From: Schlesneria sp. DSM 10557
Lineage (GTDB): Bacteria; Planctomycetota; Planctomycetia; Planctomycetales; Planctomycetaceae
DNA length: 64,000 nt
Assembly (NCBI RefSeq): GCF_041860085.1
Contig: NZ_CP124747.1
Coordinates: forward strand, 2,418,001 to 2,482,000
Direction: 5' to 3'
The position numbers and the translations under genes were made by a program. Below the pieces are notes generated by a model. It was not told the DNA's origin, made no database searches, and worked only from the letters and a program-made list of their open reading frames with translations. Numbering within the stretch: the first letter of the stretch is position 1; each line of letters begins with the position of its first letter. Positions 45,850 to 54,634 of the stretch are shown here, one piece after another.

Positions 45850-47517
45850 CTATTTTTCAGGCGTTTCGATTAGATGCTCACGTTGAGCACCTTGAGCATC
45901 TTGAGCAACTAATCGAGGAGACCCCGCGCGGTAGAAAAATCCCTCGCCCGGCAGACGCCAGTACCACTGACTGTTCCGGCCTTTCCCCTTTTCCCGATTG
46001 GTCTTACACCCGAGGCTCTTGAACGCTCGACGGAGCGTAGACCAGCAGATCTCGTTTTCCGCCGCATCCTCCCGGACGATGGTCGAGAGAACCCGTCCGC
46101 CACTCAATCGCTCATAAAGCCACCGGGCGGCTCGGTCTCTCTCGTACCGGTGCTCCCGCTCCAATGGCTTTTGCGGCGGCACGGTCACTTCGTCGAGATA
46201 ATCATCCCCGGTGATCGTGACAGGTTCCGTATCCCAGTGAATCTGGCCGTCCTCCGGCGAGTCCTTTTGCTGTGCACCGTCTTTCTGTGCACCGTCACGC
46301 AGCGAGTAACCAAACCCGCGACGGTCCCTCTGGGAAACGGTTTTCAGAGGAATCAGCATCCGTCGATTCCCTTCGTCCAGATCCCGCACGATCATCCAGG
46401 CCGAGCGAGCGACCCCCGCGAGCGCCGCCAATCCAAAACCACCCCGTCTCCGAACGGCCCGGACAGTCTCCGCCCCCCCTGAGTTCGAAACAGTCAGAAT
46501 CGCGACTCCGGTCTGTCTGGCCAGTTCCGCAAGTTGAGCGACGTCCGCCTCCACCTGTGATCGGCCGCGGTGCGATTCGAGATAGAGGTCGACGGGATCA
46601 ATGACGATCATCCGGATGTCGACGCCCTCGTTCTGCAACCGCTTCAATTCCGTCGCCAGCACGGGCAAATCACGCCGCAACTGAAACGACCACGGACGAA
46701 TCTCCAGTGGAAAAGGGACGGCTGCCGCCTCGGTCACCGCAGACACGTCTGCATCGGCACCGGGATCACTCGCCAAGGGATCGTCGCAACCGCACAGCGC
46801 ATACACGCGAGCCAGATCCGCTCCAGCTTCCGCCAGTCGCGGCCGAATCACCTCCGTCAGCAGTTGCGCCGAAGAAAAGACCACCACCGCAGGCCGGGTT
46901 GCCAGAGGATCGTCATCTGGCGGAAGCGAGTCGATCGGACAATCTACAACTGGCTCGGAGCCACCAGAGCAGGGGGGATTCTCCTCCGCAGTCGATCGAG
47001 TGATTGCGTCGCTGACCGAACATCCCGCCACGTGCGATCGGCTGATGGCAATTGCGTCCGTCTCCGCACAGTTGCTGAGGGCTGACCGTGAGTCAGCGAT
47101 CAAATCAGCGGGGGTATTGTTCTCCCGGTCGACTCCCGCGTCGATCTCACCATCCCCGGCAGTATCCTTAGCCCGTGGCCCCTGTAAGCCGCGCAGCACA
47201 GAGACCATCAGTCCTACGGCAAGCCGACTTTTCCCCACCCCCGCATTTCCCGCAAGCAAGGTCACCGCCCCACGCGGAATCAGCCCCTCAATAACCCACT
47301 CCGTCGGCTCCGCCACCAGATCCGCCAGGCACCGCAAACTCACCTTCGGTTGCCGGTCGTTCCCGACCGAATTCAAACTCCTCGCAGCCCCCGCCGAAAA
47401 CCGCTCGGGAATTCCTCCCGAACGATTTTCCCGAAGACCAGCGTCCAACTTCACCGGGTCAGCAGCAACCCGGTCCGGAAAAGCCCAGTCAGGGGGCGAA
47501 TTGGAAAACCTGCGCAT
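45850..47517 (-). CDS. RecA-like AAA ATPase (plasmid/phage RepA or helicase type)
   Basis: 555 residues. After a 75-residue lead-in, VTLLAGNAGVGKSRLAVGLM (near 85-104) is a Walker A of the AAA_25/RepA type. Walker B is probably MIVIDPVDLYLESHRGRSQ, followed by LARQTGVAILTVSNSGG and SAWMIVRDLDEGNRRMLIPLK, the RecA-fold helicase core. An acidic Asp/Ser-rich insertion lies near 125-200. The last 110 residues include AENEICWSTLRRAFKSLGC, a helix-turn-helix-like part seen in replication ATPases of plasmids and prophages. The sequence is a single gene, next to repeats, so it may be a remnant of an integrated element. Confidence 0.75.
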   Translation of the reverse strand: MRRFSNSPPDWAFPDRVAADPVKLDAGLRENRSGGIPERFSAGAARSLNSVGNDRQPKVSLRCLADLVAEPTEWVIEGLIPRGAVTLLAGNAGVGKSRLAVGLMVSVLRGLQGPRAKDTAGDGEIDAGVDRENNTPADLIADSRSALSNCAETDAIAISRSHVAGCSVSDAITRSTAEENPPCSGGSEPVVDCPIDSLPPDDDPLATRPAVVVFSSAQLLTEVIRPRLAEAGADLARVYALCGCDDPLASDPGADADVSAVTEAAAVPFPLEIRPWSFQLRRDLPVLATELKRLQNEGVDIRMIVIDPVDLYLESHRGRSQVEADVAQLAELARQTGVAILTVSNSGGAETVRAVRRRGGFGLAALAGVARSAWMIVRDLDEGNRRMLIPLKTVSQRDRRGFGYSLRDGAQKDGAQQKDSPEDGQIHWDTEPVTITGDDYLDEVTVPPQKPLEREHRYERDRAARWLYERLSGGRVLSTIVREDAAENEICWSTLRRAFKSLGCKTNREKGKGRNSQWYWRLPGEGFFYRAGSPRLVAQDAQGAQREHLIETPEK

Positions 47518-47554
47518 GTGTCACATCCTGGAAGAACGGAAACCCTTTCTCCGC

Positions 47555-47583
47555 AACATAACACAACCACATGTGAACGTCAA
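47555..47583 (-). promoter_or_regulatory. Candidate promoter of the RecA-like ATPase gene
   Basis: On the minus strand TTGACG (47583-47578) and TATGTT (47560-47555) are separated by 17 bp, giving a start near 47549, about 32 nt before the ATG. The spacer contains the perfect palindrome CACATGTG (47568-47575), which could bind a regulator. Confidence 0.5.
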
Positions 47584-48011
47584 GTTTTTTTGTCGCACAA
47601 CCCTCATTCAAGAACAGCACCACTGCGAAGTTTCCGTTACGGTCTCCATCTCCACCCCTCGCCATGCCACTGCTTCGGCCGTCTTCTCCGAAGCAGTGAC
47701 CCCGTGCACAACATGGAATGCTTTGATCCGCAGATTGCACGGATTTTCGCAGAAGTTTCCCTGACCTCGAAATCTGCGTCGCTCTGTGTCATCGGCGGAT
47801 CCACGTAGGATTGACAGCAAACTCTGATGCGATTGCCCTGGGTGTTTCACCACGGCAGAGTCACCTCAGACCTGCTGCATGGGCTCAGCTCGACCGGGAT
47901 TCCGGGGAACTCTGATTCTGGGGACCAACCTACTTGACCCCTGACGGGTTGGTTGAAACTCTTTTGTTTATCGGGTCGACTCTTTTACCGCGTCGCCCCG
48001 GACACGAAGAG

Positions 48012-48040
48012 CACTGCTTGCACGAAGCGGGCAAGCAGTG
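48012..48040. repeat. Inverted repeat, palindromic REP-like element
   Basis: CACTGCTTGC (48012-48021) pairs perfectly with GCAAGCAGTG (48031-48040) around a 9-nt loop. No T tract follows. It looks like a small intergenic repetitive hairpin. Confidence 0.5.
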
Positions 48041-48095
48041 GTATCGATTTGAATTTGGCCGTGGGGCCTGGTGGAAGGACGGGGCGGAAATGGCG

Positions 48096-48131
48096 AGAGG
48101 TCGGAAACTCGGGGGTGAGCTTCCGACCTCT
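48096..48131. terminator. Inverted repeat downstream of the secreted protein cluster
   Basis: An 11-bp perfect stem (48096-48106 with 48121-48131) with a 14-nt loop containing a further CTC/GAG pair. It is about 90 bp downstream of the minus-strand gene ending at 48223. No U tract is present on the minus strand, so a terminator role is uncertain. Confidence 0.35.
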
Positions 48132-48222
48132 GCTTATGGGGTGTTAACCCTGGTCCTGTTTTCGGCGGGGATCAGCGCTTTGACCGAGATCCCTGTCGCA
48201 GCTGTTCTCCGCTGGAGGCTGT

Positions 48223-49173
48223 CTAGGCCGGATCTGGGACTTCGTCCAGATCGAGACTCAAGTCGGAGTCCGATCCAAAATCGTCATTCGAGCCTTCGAT
48301 GCCGACAGAATCGAGTGGCTGCGGAGCCGCTTCGATGCTGCCAGGAGCGGACTGGATCGGGGGGACGACATCGCTTCCTTGCGGAATCGGCTGTGGAACC
48401 GCTGAGGGAACCGTATTCGGCGGGCAGTTCCCGTCGATCGCACCATTCGTGTAGTACGAGTTGACGCCGTGTCCGAAATGACCGTGGTGTCCGAAATGGC
48501 CTCCTGTGTAGGGTCCCATATATCCAGCCCACTGACCATTGCAGAACCGCGAAGCCTGCACAGCAGGGGCATGGATGTGCCACTGTGCGGGAACCGGTCG
48601 GGGTGGCAATCGACTGGGATCAGGTTGCCAGAAGGGAACGTGCTGGTATTTATAGCCGAGCTGTGTCGTGTCGGTCGGCTGATAAACCATCGGCGCGGTC
48701 GACTGACTGTAGTCAGCACCGGCCCCGTACCACTGGGCGGGGAAGTAGTGCTTGTACTCGACACCCCGTCGCTGCAGCGGGTACTTGGCGGGGGGTGAAT
48801 ACCCATAGTCAGGCGAATGCTTGCAGTAGTGTTCGCCGAACTTGCCGTGCAGACATCCGTGGCAGTGGTGACCGGGTGGGCAGGCCCCTCCTGGTGGGCA
48901 ATTTCCTGTCGGACAGCTACCGTCGATATAGCCGGTCACCGGTTCGCAGTTGCCGGTCGGGCAGGGGGTTGACCTCAGGTGATGGCCACCGACCTGCTGC
49001 ACCCCTTGAGCGTTGCGGGCGCTGGCAGGTTGAACGGTCGTCCGGGGACGTCCGTCGGTAATCCGGACATACCCTGCATTATTCGGCCCCTGCTGTGAGA
49101 ATCCCCGGTCAGCCGAGCCGAGGACCAGCACAAACGCGGCCGCTATCAATCGATTCGATTTTGTGAACCTCAT
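48223..49173 (-). CDS. Secreted Cys/His/Gly-rich protein of unknown function
   Basis: 316 residues. The start MRFTKSNRLIAAAFVLVLGSA is a signal peptide cut near FSQQG. Soon after comes GYVRITDGRPRTTVQP, similar to a segment in the protein encoded at 49274-50170. A Cys/Pro/Gly-rich region follows (CPTGNC repeats, HHCHGCLHGKFGEHYCKH, about 70-120), then a Tyr/Pro/Trp-rich part (VPAQWHIHAPAVQASRFC) and an acidic tail. The Cys/His clusters could bind metal. I recognise no family. It is the last of four minus-strand secreted genes in a row. Confidence 0.7.
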   Translation of the reverse strand: MRFTKSNRLIAAAFVLVLGSADRGFSQQGPNNAGYVRITDGRPRTTVQPASARNAQGVQQVGGHHLRSTPCPTGNCEPVTGYIDGSCPTGNCPPGGACPPGHHCHGCLHGKFGEHYCKHSPDYGYSPPAKYPLQRRGVEYKHYFPAQWYGAGADYSQSTAPMVYQPTDTTQLGYKYQHVPFWQPDPSRLPPRPVPAQWHIHAPAVQASRFCNGQWAGYMGPYTGGHFGHHGHFGHGVNSYYTNGAIDGNCPPNTVPSAVPQPIPQGSDVVPPIQSAPGSIEAAPQPLDSVGIEGSNDDFGSDSDLSLDLDEVPDPA

Positions 49174-49273
49174 CGTAGTTTCCTTATCATCGCCGGTCGG
49201 AGCCAGTCCGTGGCGGAGGCGGTACTTGAATGCCGCGATCCGCGGCGGCTAAAGAGGGTGATTGTGAATAAAC

Positions 49274-50170
49274 TCAGTACGCGGGGTGCGAAACGGGGAC
49301 GAGTCGACTTGAGGGGACTCCCCAACCGTATTCGTAGGTATGACCGACCACGGGAGCCAGCGGAACAGCCATCGGAATGCCGTATCCCTGGGCCGCCCAG
49401 ACCTGACCATCGCGCGAGTCAGTGTGATAAGGATTGACGGGATAGACCCGGCCGTAATGTCCGACCCAGGGAAGTCCCGCTCCACCACCACCCGTGGGAA
49501 TGAAGTAGCCAAACTTCGCCTTGAAGTAGTCACACATGTCCTGACCCGAGGGGTCGTGGTAGTACATCGATGGAGTATGACCCGTGGACCGGCCGTAGGC
49601 GTTTTCCAGGGCCAGACTGTGTCGTTGAGTGCGGCGGTGCACTGAGGCTCCCCAACTGTTGTCATTACCCCAGTCGGAATAACGCCAGTCCTGACGAGCA
49701 TACTTGCGGTAACCGCGGGCACTGTCGTGGAATTCGACGGGACCAGGTCCATATCCCTGACCAGCCCCAACCCCTGCACCCGCACCCACACCAAAACCCG
49801 TTCCGGCTCCGGCGCCTGTCCCATCTCCAAAACCGGAACCAGCGCCTGCACCTGCTGTTCCGCCAGCACCTGCTCCGGCACCAGATCCGTTTCCGTAACT
49901 GGACCCCAGTCCTCCCGAGGTGGCCGATCCTGAGAACGCAGGAACCTGAGTTCCCGATGTGCATCCCGGTGCGGCCGTCGTGTTGCAGTTGGCTTCGTGG
50001 AAAGCGCTGACGGGGGTCACCTGGTCGCTGGCAGCGGTTCCCGCTTTCGCTTTGGTAATTCGTACGACACCCACCGGGCTGGACTCATCGGCCAGCAGCG
50101 TCCCTGCAGGAGCAGCGGCAAGTCCCAGGACGAGCGTACTCCAGACAATATTTTTGCATAACGACTTCAT
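49274..50170 (-). CDS. Secreted Gly/Ala-rich protein of unknown function
   Basis: 298 residues from the ATG at 50170; the frame extends to 50221 without signal-peptide sense. MKSLCKNIVWSTLVLGLAAAPAG is a signal peptide, then GVVRITKAKAGTAASDQ, which resembles the VRIT segment of the 48223 gene. A low-complexity run of Gly, Ala and Ser repeats (about 80-135) is followed by a unique C-terminus rich in Tyr and Trp (SMYYHDPSGQDMCDYFKAKF, GHYGRVYPVNPYHTDSRDGQ). The C-terminal part looks structured, the middle is probably an extended linker. No family is recognised. Confidence 0.65.
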   Translation of the reverse strand: MKSLCKNIVWSTLVLGLAAAPAGTLLADESSPVGVVRITKAKAGTAASDQVTPVSAFHEANCNTTAAPGCTSGTQVPAFSGSATSGGLGSSYGNGSGAGAGAGGTAGAGAGSGFGDGTGAGAGTGFGVGAGAGVGAGQGYGPGPVEFHDSARGYRKYARQDWRYSDWGNDNSWGASVHRRTQRHSLALENAYGRSTGHTPSMYYHDPSGQDMCDYFKAKFGYFIPTGGGGAGLPWVGHYGRVYPVNPYHTDSRDGQVWAAQGYGIPMAVPLAPVVGHTYEYGWGVPSSRLVPVSHPAY

Positions 50171-50291
50171 ATCAAAAATCCTTCCATTCCCTCGGATGGA
50201 TTGGTTCAACCTCTGATCCATACGGTGTTAACAAACGGTGTTTGAAACTGAATGCGGAACCGGTGTTCTGCCGAATTCCGTGCGTTCGCCA

Positions 50292-50951
50292 TTACTTGGC
50301 GACTTTGAAAACGCGATACTGCAGGTCCTCAGCTTGAATGACGTAAACTGTGTGTGGTGAGATTTCTCTCTGCACTGGGACACCTGTCACGCCCCCCCAC
50401 TGAGGCGCAGTCGCTCCGCCGATTCGTTTTGCAAAGGGAATTGAAGGGGGGTGGCAGCTCAATTCCGGTCCATTCCGCACCCAGACAACCGGTCCGTAAC
50501 CTCGGATATAGTTAAACCAGTCGCGGGCATTTTCTTTTTCTGTATTGACGACGTCACAACTCGCTCGATGAAGCCGGGCGTAGTAACAATCCCGGGATTT
50601 CGCACGCAGCTTGGCAGCATGCGGATCAGGAAGCTGATTGGGAACCACTTGCCCGTCGTTCCCCACATTCGGATCGACCGTGGTATCCATCAGCACCACT
50701 GTCGAACTGAAGCTCGCCTGAGTCACTTTTGAGTCGGATTCCGCGGCCTCGGCCTCGGCCTCCGCAGAGGGGGTCTCGACCTTCGCCGGTGCGGCGGGTG
50801 CCCTGGCAGCCGACCGCGGTTCACTGCTACGTAGCCGGATTTTGGCCGGGGCTTTCGGGGTCACTTTCTCTGCCGACCAGGCCGGCGAGACCGTCACAAA
50901 CCCGACCACCGTCAGTAGCAGTGGAGTTCCCAGTTTGAACTGCCAGTGCAT
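50292..50951 (-). CDS. Secreted protein of unknown function, Ala/Glu-rich N-terminus
   Basis: 219 residues. MHWQFKLGTPLLLTVVGFVTV is a signal peptide ending near AWSAEK. A 60-residue Ala/Pro/Glu/Ser-rich linker leads to SRDCYYARLHRASCDVVNTE, two Cys, and GYGPVVWVRNGPELSCHPPS, another Cys. A C-terminal HTVYVIQAEDLQYRVFKVAK looks like a beta strand pair. No domain is recognised. It is 70-340 bp from its neighbours, on the same strand; the four genes may form one transcription unit. Confidence 0.65.
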   Translation of the reverse strand: MHWQFKLGTPLLLTVVGFVTVSPAWSAEKVTPKAPAKIRLRSSEPRSAARAPAAPAKVETPSAEAEAEAAESDSKVTQASFSSTVVLMDTTVDPNVGNDGQVVPNQLPDPHAAKLRAKSRDCYYARLHRASCDVVNTEKENARDWFNYIRGYGPVVWVRNGPELSCHPPSIPFAKRIGGATAPQWGGVTGVPVQREISPHTVYVIQAEDLQYRVFKVAK

Positions 50952-50990
50952 GATGAGATTCCTTTCTCGAACGGGATCAGCCTCGACCGA

Positions 50991-51572
50991 TTATCGCCAC
51001 GCTCCGTGCATGTACGATGTTGCTGGTGGGTGCCAGCCGGCTCCGCTCAAGAGGCCGGGGTAAGCGGAACGGTACTTGACCTGAACCATGGTCCCCTGCA
51101 GTTCCCACTTCTCATGCGACCGGACACCCAGCGGGGTCAGGAGCCAGTGCCCCTTGACCCGGTGGTAGTACGGTGGGTACATCGCGCGGTAAGTGTGTGG
51201 ATACAGCATCTCGTGCGGGGCCAGTGCCTGGTTGGTGATCATCGTCGATCCGGTCCAGATCGGGATGTTCGGCCGTGGGCAGGGATACATGGGTGCTCCC
51301 AGGTAGGCGTACCCAGGTTGCTGCTGCGGGGCCACACCGCCGCCCCCACCCAGATTGGCATCGATGGCCATCGGGGCCTGTCCATCGAACTGACCTTTGC
51401 GGTAAGAAGCGGGTTGACTGGAGAGCGCAGGTGCCGCTTCGTCCGTCGCGGACGTCACGGGCATCAGATCCGCTCCGAACGGATCAATCTCTTGATCCTG
51501 GGCATGGATCGAAGGCATCATTAACGCGGAAAGAACCACCGGCCACACGGCGGACAACTTAGAACCAATCAT
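50991..51572 (-). CDS. Secreted protein of unknown function, Pro/Tyr-rich
   Basis: 193 residues. MIGSKLSAVWPVVLSALMMPS is a signal peptide, cut near IHAQDQ. The mature part has acidic and Gln/Gly-rich segments, then CPRPNIPIWTGSTMITNQA and HTYRAMYPPYYHRVKGHWLLT. No family is recognised. It is the first gene of the minus-strand secreted cluster and diverges from the topoisomerase pair, with a 416-bp shared upstream region. Confidence 0.65.
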   Translation of the reverse strand: MIGSKLSAVWPVVLSALMMPSIHAQDQEIDPFGADLMPVTSATDEAAPALSSQPASYRKGQFDGQAPMAIDANLGGGGGVAPQQQPGYAYLGAPMYPCPRPNIPIWTGSTMITNQALAPHEMLYPHTYRAMYPPYYHRVKGHWLLTPLGVRSHEKWELQGTMVQVKYRSAYPGLLSGAGWHPPATSYMHGAWR

Positions 51573-51988
51573 CGAATCCCCCTCCTTGGGTCGCCTTCAG
51601 CAACGGGTGCCGGGCAAGACTCCCTGTTCATCCGACCTGTTCGGACGATAGAACCCCTCTCAATTTCGGTTGGGATCGATCGCGAAAATGAGTCATTCCG
51701 GACGCATCGAAGCGACAGCGACGATTTTTGCAAAGGTTTACGATTTAACGGCTTACAATCGGTTGCAGATTCGTTTCAACCGGTGTAACTGTTAGTTACA
51801 GCAGACTCGTCAAAGCCGGAAAAGTCAGCCCGACCCATCCGATCGTTCGCAAAAAATCCGCAATGCTTTAGCATCACCCCCACTGCCGTATCCGGATTCC
51901 CCTTCGGAGCCCCGGCAATTTGTCCTCAGCCCACAGAGAATCGACCTGCCGCAATCGAGCGAAGCAGTGCAGTTAAACGGAGTTGAAA
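51573..51988. other. Divergent upstream region of the topoisomerase and secreted gene clusters
   Basis: About 415 bp between diverging genes, so at least two promoters are expected. The perfect inverted repeat TGTAACT-GTT-AGTTACA (51784-51800) is the clearest element. No ORF is supported. Confidence 0.55.
51784..51800. promoter_or_regulatory. Inverted repeat, possible operator
   Basis: TGTAACT and AGTTACA separated by GTT form a perfect 7-bp-arm dyad in the divergent region, the usual size for a dimeric regulator site. No regulator gene is adjacent, so its role is unknown. Confidence 0.4.
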
Positions 51989-54376
51989 TTGGCGAAACGT
52001 ACGTCAGACAACGGAAATGGAGAGCAGCGATCCGAGAACGGTGATCGTATCGAGTATGTGTTGCTCAGCCAGGAAACGCGGAAGCGGTACCTGAACTACG
52101 CCATGTCGGTCATCATGTCGCGGGCGCTGCCGGACGTCCGCGACGGGCTCAAACCTGTGCAGCGGCGAATTCTGTACGCAATGTACGAAGACCTGCGACT
52201 GACGGCAGACAGCAAGACGCTCAAGTGTGCCAAGATCTGCGGGGCCACCATGGGGGATTACCACCCTCACGGTGAAGGGGCCATCTACGACGCTCTGGTC
52301 CGTATGGCGCAGAATTTCATGCTGCGATATCCGCTCGTCCACGGACAGGGGAACTTCGGCTCGATCATGGGACTTCCCGCCGCTGCGTCCCGTTACACCG
52401 AAGCCAAACTCACAAAGCTCGCCGAACACCTGAATCAGGAACTGAAGTTCCAGACCGTCGAAATGCGGCCCAACTACGACGCCCGGGAAGAAGAACCGGT
52501 CGTCCTCCCCGCACGATACCCCAACCTGCTGGCCAACGGCGCATCCGGCATCGCGGTCGGTATGGCAACCAACATCCCCCCCCATAACCTGGGAGAACTG
52601 ATCGCGGCGTGTATTCACCTGATCGACAACCCGGATGCCGAGACGAAGGATCTGCTGAAGCTGATCAAAGGCCCCGATTTTCCGCTCGGCGGGCGAATCG
52701 TCACCGACCGTAAAGATCTGCGGGTTATTTACGAAGAAGGCCGCGGTGCGATCAAGGTGCGTGGCGAATGGATGATGGAAAAAACCAAGAAAGGTGAGAC
52801 CAGCAATCGCATCATCATCTACTCCATCCCCTATGGCGTGGAATCGGGACCGCTCGCCGCCGAAATCGGTGCGATTGTCACCTCACGCAAGTTGCCGCAA
52901 CTGCTCGACTCCAATGACGAAACCGACAACAAGCACGACCTGCGGATCGTGCTCGATCTGAAGCCCGGTTCCGACCCCGCACAGGTGATGACGTATCTCT
53001 ACAAGCATTCATCACTTGAGCAGAACTTCGGCTACAACGCGACCTGCCTGGTGCCAGACGAGACCGGTTCGATGGTGCCGGCTCGCCTGAGTCTGGTGCA
53101 GATCCTGCAGGAATTCCTTAAGTTCCGCCTGGCGACCCTGCGGAAGCGGCTGGAATTTGATCTGAGGCAACTCGAGCAGCGTATTCACCTGCTGGAAGGA
53201 TTTGCCATCATCTTCAATGACCTCGATAAGGCATTGAAGATCATCCGCAACAGCTCGGGGAAGCGCGATGCCTGCGACAAGTTGCTGAAAGCATTTCCAC
53301 TGCTCGATGAAGAGCAAACGATGTCGATTCTGGAAATGCAGCTCTACAAAATCTCGCAACTCGAAATTGACTCGATCGTCGGCGAACTGAACGAAAAACG
53401 AGCCGCCGCCGAGAAGATTAGCAAGCTGCTTTCATCGGAAAAGAAACTCTGGGGCGTCGTTCGCGCGGAACTGGAAGAGTTGTCGAACGAGTTTGCCGAT
53501 AAACGGCGAACGTCGATCGGCAGCAGCGAGGAGATCGTTGAATTTGATGCTTCGGCCTACATCGTCCGCGAAAACACCAATGTCGTGCTGACTCGCGAAG
53601 GCTGGGTCAAACGTGTCGGACGCCTGCAAAGCGTGGAAACGACACGGGTGAGAGAAGGGGATTCCGTGCTGGACGTGATTCCCGGCAGTACGGTGGATAA
53701 CGTCATTTACTTTGCGAGCGACGGGACCGCGTACACGCTGCCGATCGAGGCCGTTCCCGTGTCGTCCGGTTACGGAGAACCAATCTCCAAGCACGTCAAG
53801 ATTGGCGACGGGGTGAGTATCGTGGCGGCTCTGACCACCGATGCACGCTTCACGCCGTCAGACCAGGATATGGGCGAAGGACTCCCTCCGGCGCCGTACT
53901 TCCTGGCACTCACCGCACAGGGGCAGATCATGCGACTGCCGCTGGCACCGTTTCGAGTCCCGTCGACGAAATCCGGTCGCAAATACTGCCGTCCCGTTGA
54001 GGGTGACCGGGTTGTCTGGGTCGAACTCGTCCGTGACGCGACATCGCTGTTCGTCGCCACGAAGCAGGCACGAATCATCCATTTTTCCATGGACGACGTT
54101 CCGATCCTGTCCGGGGCAGGGAAGGGGGTTCGCGGGATCAAGCTGTCCGACGACAAAGACGAGGTGCTCGGCGCAGCTCAAATGTCACGACCCAGCGACT
54201 GTCTGCGCGTCCAGACCTCGGGCGATAAGGTGCTGGTTTTTGGACAAATGAAGTACGAAGTCACGGCGCGCGGCGGGAAAGGGATTCGGGCCGCCCAGCG
54301 AAGTTCTTTCACGCATGTTATTCGTCCTGAAATCGCTCTGGTCGATTGGGCGGCGATCGAGGCAGAGAAGGGGTAG
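51989..54376 (+). CDS. Type IIA DNA topoisomerase subunit A (GyrA/ParC-like)
   Basis: 795 residues from a TTG at 51989, chosen for GGAG 6 bp upstream; a TTG at 51983 is also possible. The N-terminal breakage-reunion domain has [53 protein letters not shown] and [11 protein letters not shown] with the DNA-linking Tyr near 136. A helical coiled coil follows, and the C-terminal 290 residues form a beta-pinwheel with a ARGGKGIR segment that only partly matches the GyrA box QRRGGKG. So gyrase and topoisomerase IV assignments are both open. The subunit B gene follows 258 bp later. Confidence 0.93.
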   Translation: MAKRTSDNGNGEQRSENGDRIEYVLLSQETRKRYLNYAMSVIMSRALPDVRDGLKPVQRRILYAMYEDLRLTADSKTLKCAKICGATMGDYHPHGEGAIYDALVRMAQNFMLRYPLVHGQGNFGSIMGLPAAASRYTEAKLTKLAEHLNQELKFQTVEMRPNYDAREEEPVVLPARYPNLLANGASGIAVGMATNIPPHNLGELIAACIHLIDNPDAETKDLLKLIKGPDFPLGGRIVTDRKDLRVIYEEGRGAIKVRGEWMMEKTKKGETSNRIIIYSIPYGVESGPLAAEIGAIVTSRKLPQLLDSNDETDNKHDLRIVLDLKPGSDPAQVMTYLYKHSSLEQNFGYNATCLVPDETGSMVPARLSLVQILQEFLKFRLATLRKRLEFDLRQLEQRIHLLEGFAIIFNDLDKALKIIRNSSGKRDACDKLLKAFPLLDEEQTMSILEMQLYKISQLEIDSIVGELNEKRAAAEKISKLLSSEKKLWGVVRAELEELSNEFADKRRTSIGSSEEIVEFDASAYIVRENTNVVLTREGWVKRVGRLQSVETTRVREGDSVLDVIPGSTVDNVIYFASDGTAYTLPIEAVPVSSGYGEPISKHVKIGDGVSIVAALTTDARFTPSDQDMGEGLPPAPYFLALTAQGQIMRLPLAPFRVPSTKSGRKYCRPVEGDRVVWVELVRDATSLFVATKQARIIHFSMDDVPILSGAGKGVRGIKLSDDKDEVLGAAQMSRPSDCLRVQTSGDKVLVFGQMKYEVTARGGKGIRAAQRSSFTHVIRPEIALVDWAAIEAEKG

Positions 54377-54634
54377 AACGCATGACGCGGGCGACAAGGC
54401 GGGCCAGCAGACTGTTCGACATGAGGCGACACACCTCGTGCATTGACTCTGTTAACGCCCGCCTCCAGCTCGTCGCCCGTACATTCCCGCGCGACAAGTC
54501 CGTGCGCCATACGACCATTCAAACTGATCCGGCACGAACACCGCTCGTGCCGTCACTACACCTGACGCCCTGTCTCGAGCGAGATGGGCAAAGGTCCCGA
54601 AACCCGTTCAAGTCAAACCAACACGGAAGTGTTT

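Larger units (their letters stand above)
47584..48222. other. Gene-poor region between the ATPase and the secreted protein cluster
   Basis: About 640 bp. Plus-strand ORFs here (such as 47934-48464) are not protein-like. It holds two hairpins described separately (48012-48040 and 48096-48131) and no supported gene. Confidence 0.5.

Noticed and set aside
47934-48464. 176-residue plus-strand frame
   Set aside because: Spans hairpins and overlaps the secreted gene on the other strand; composition is not protein-like.
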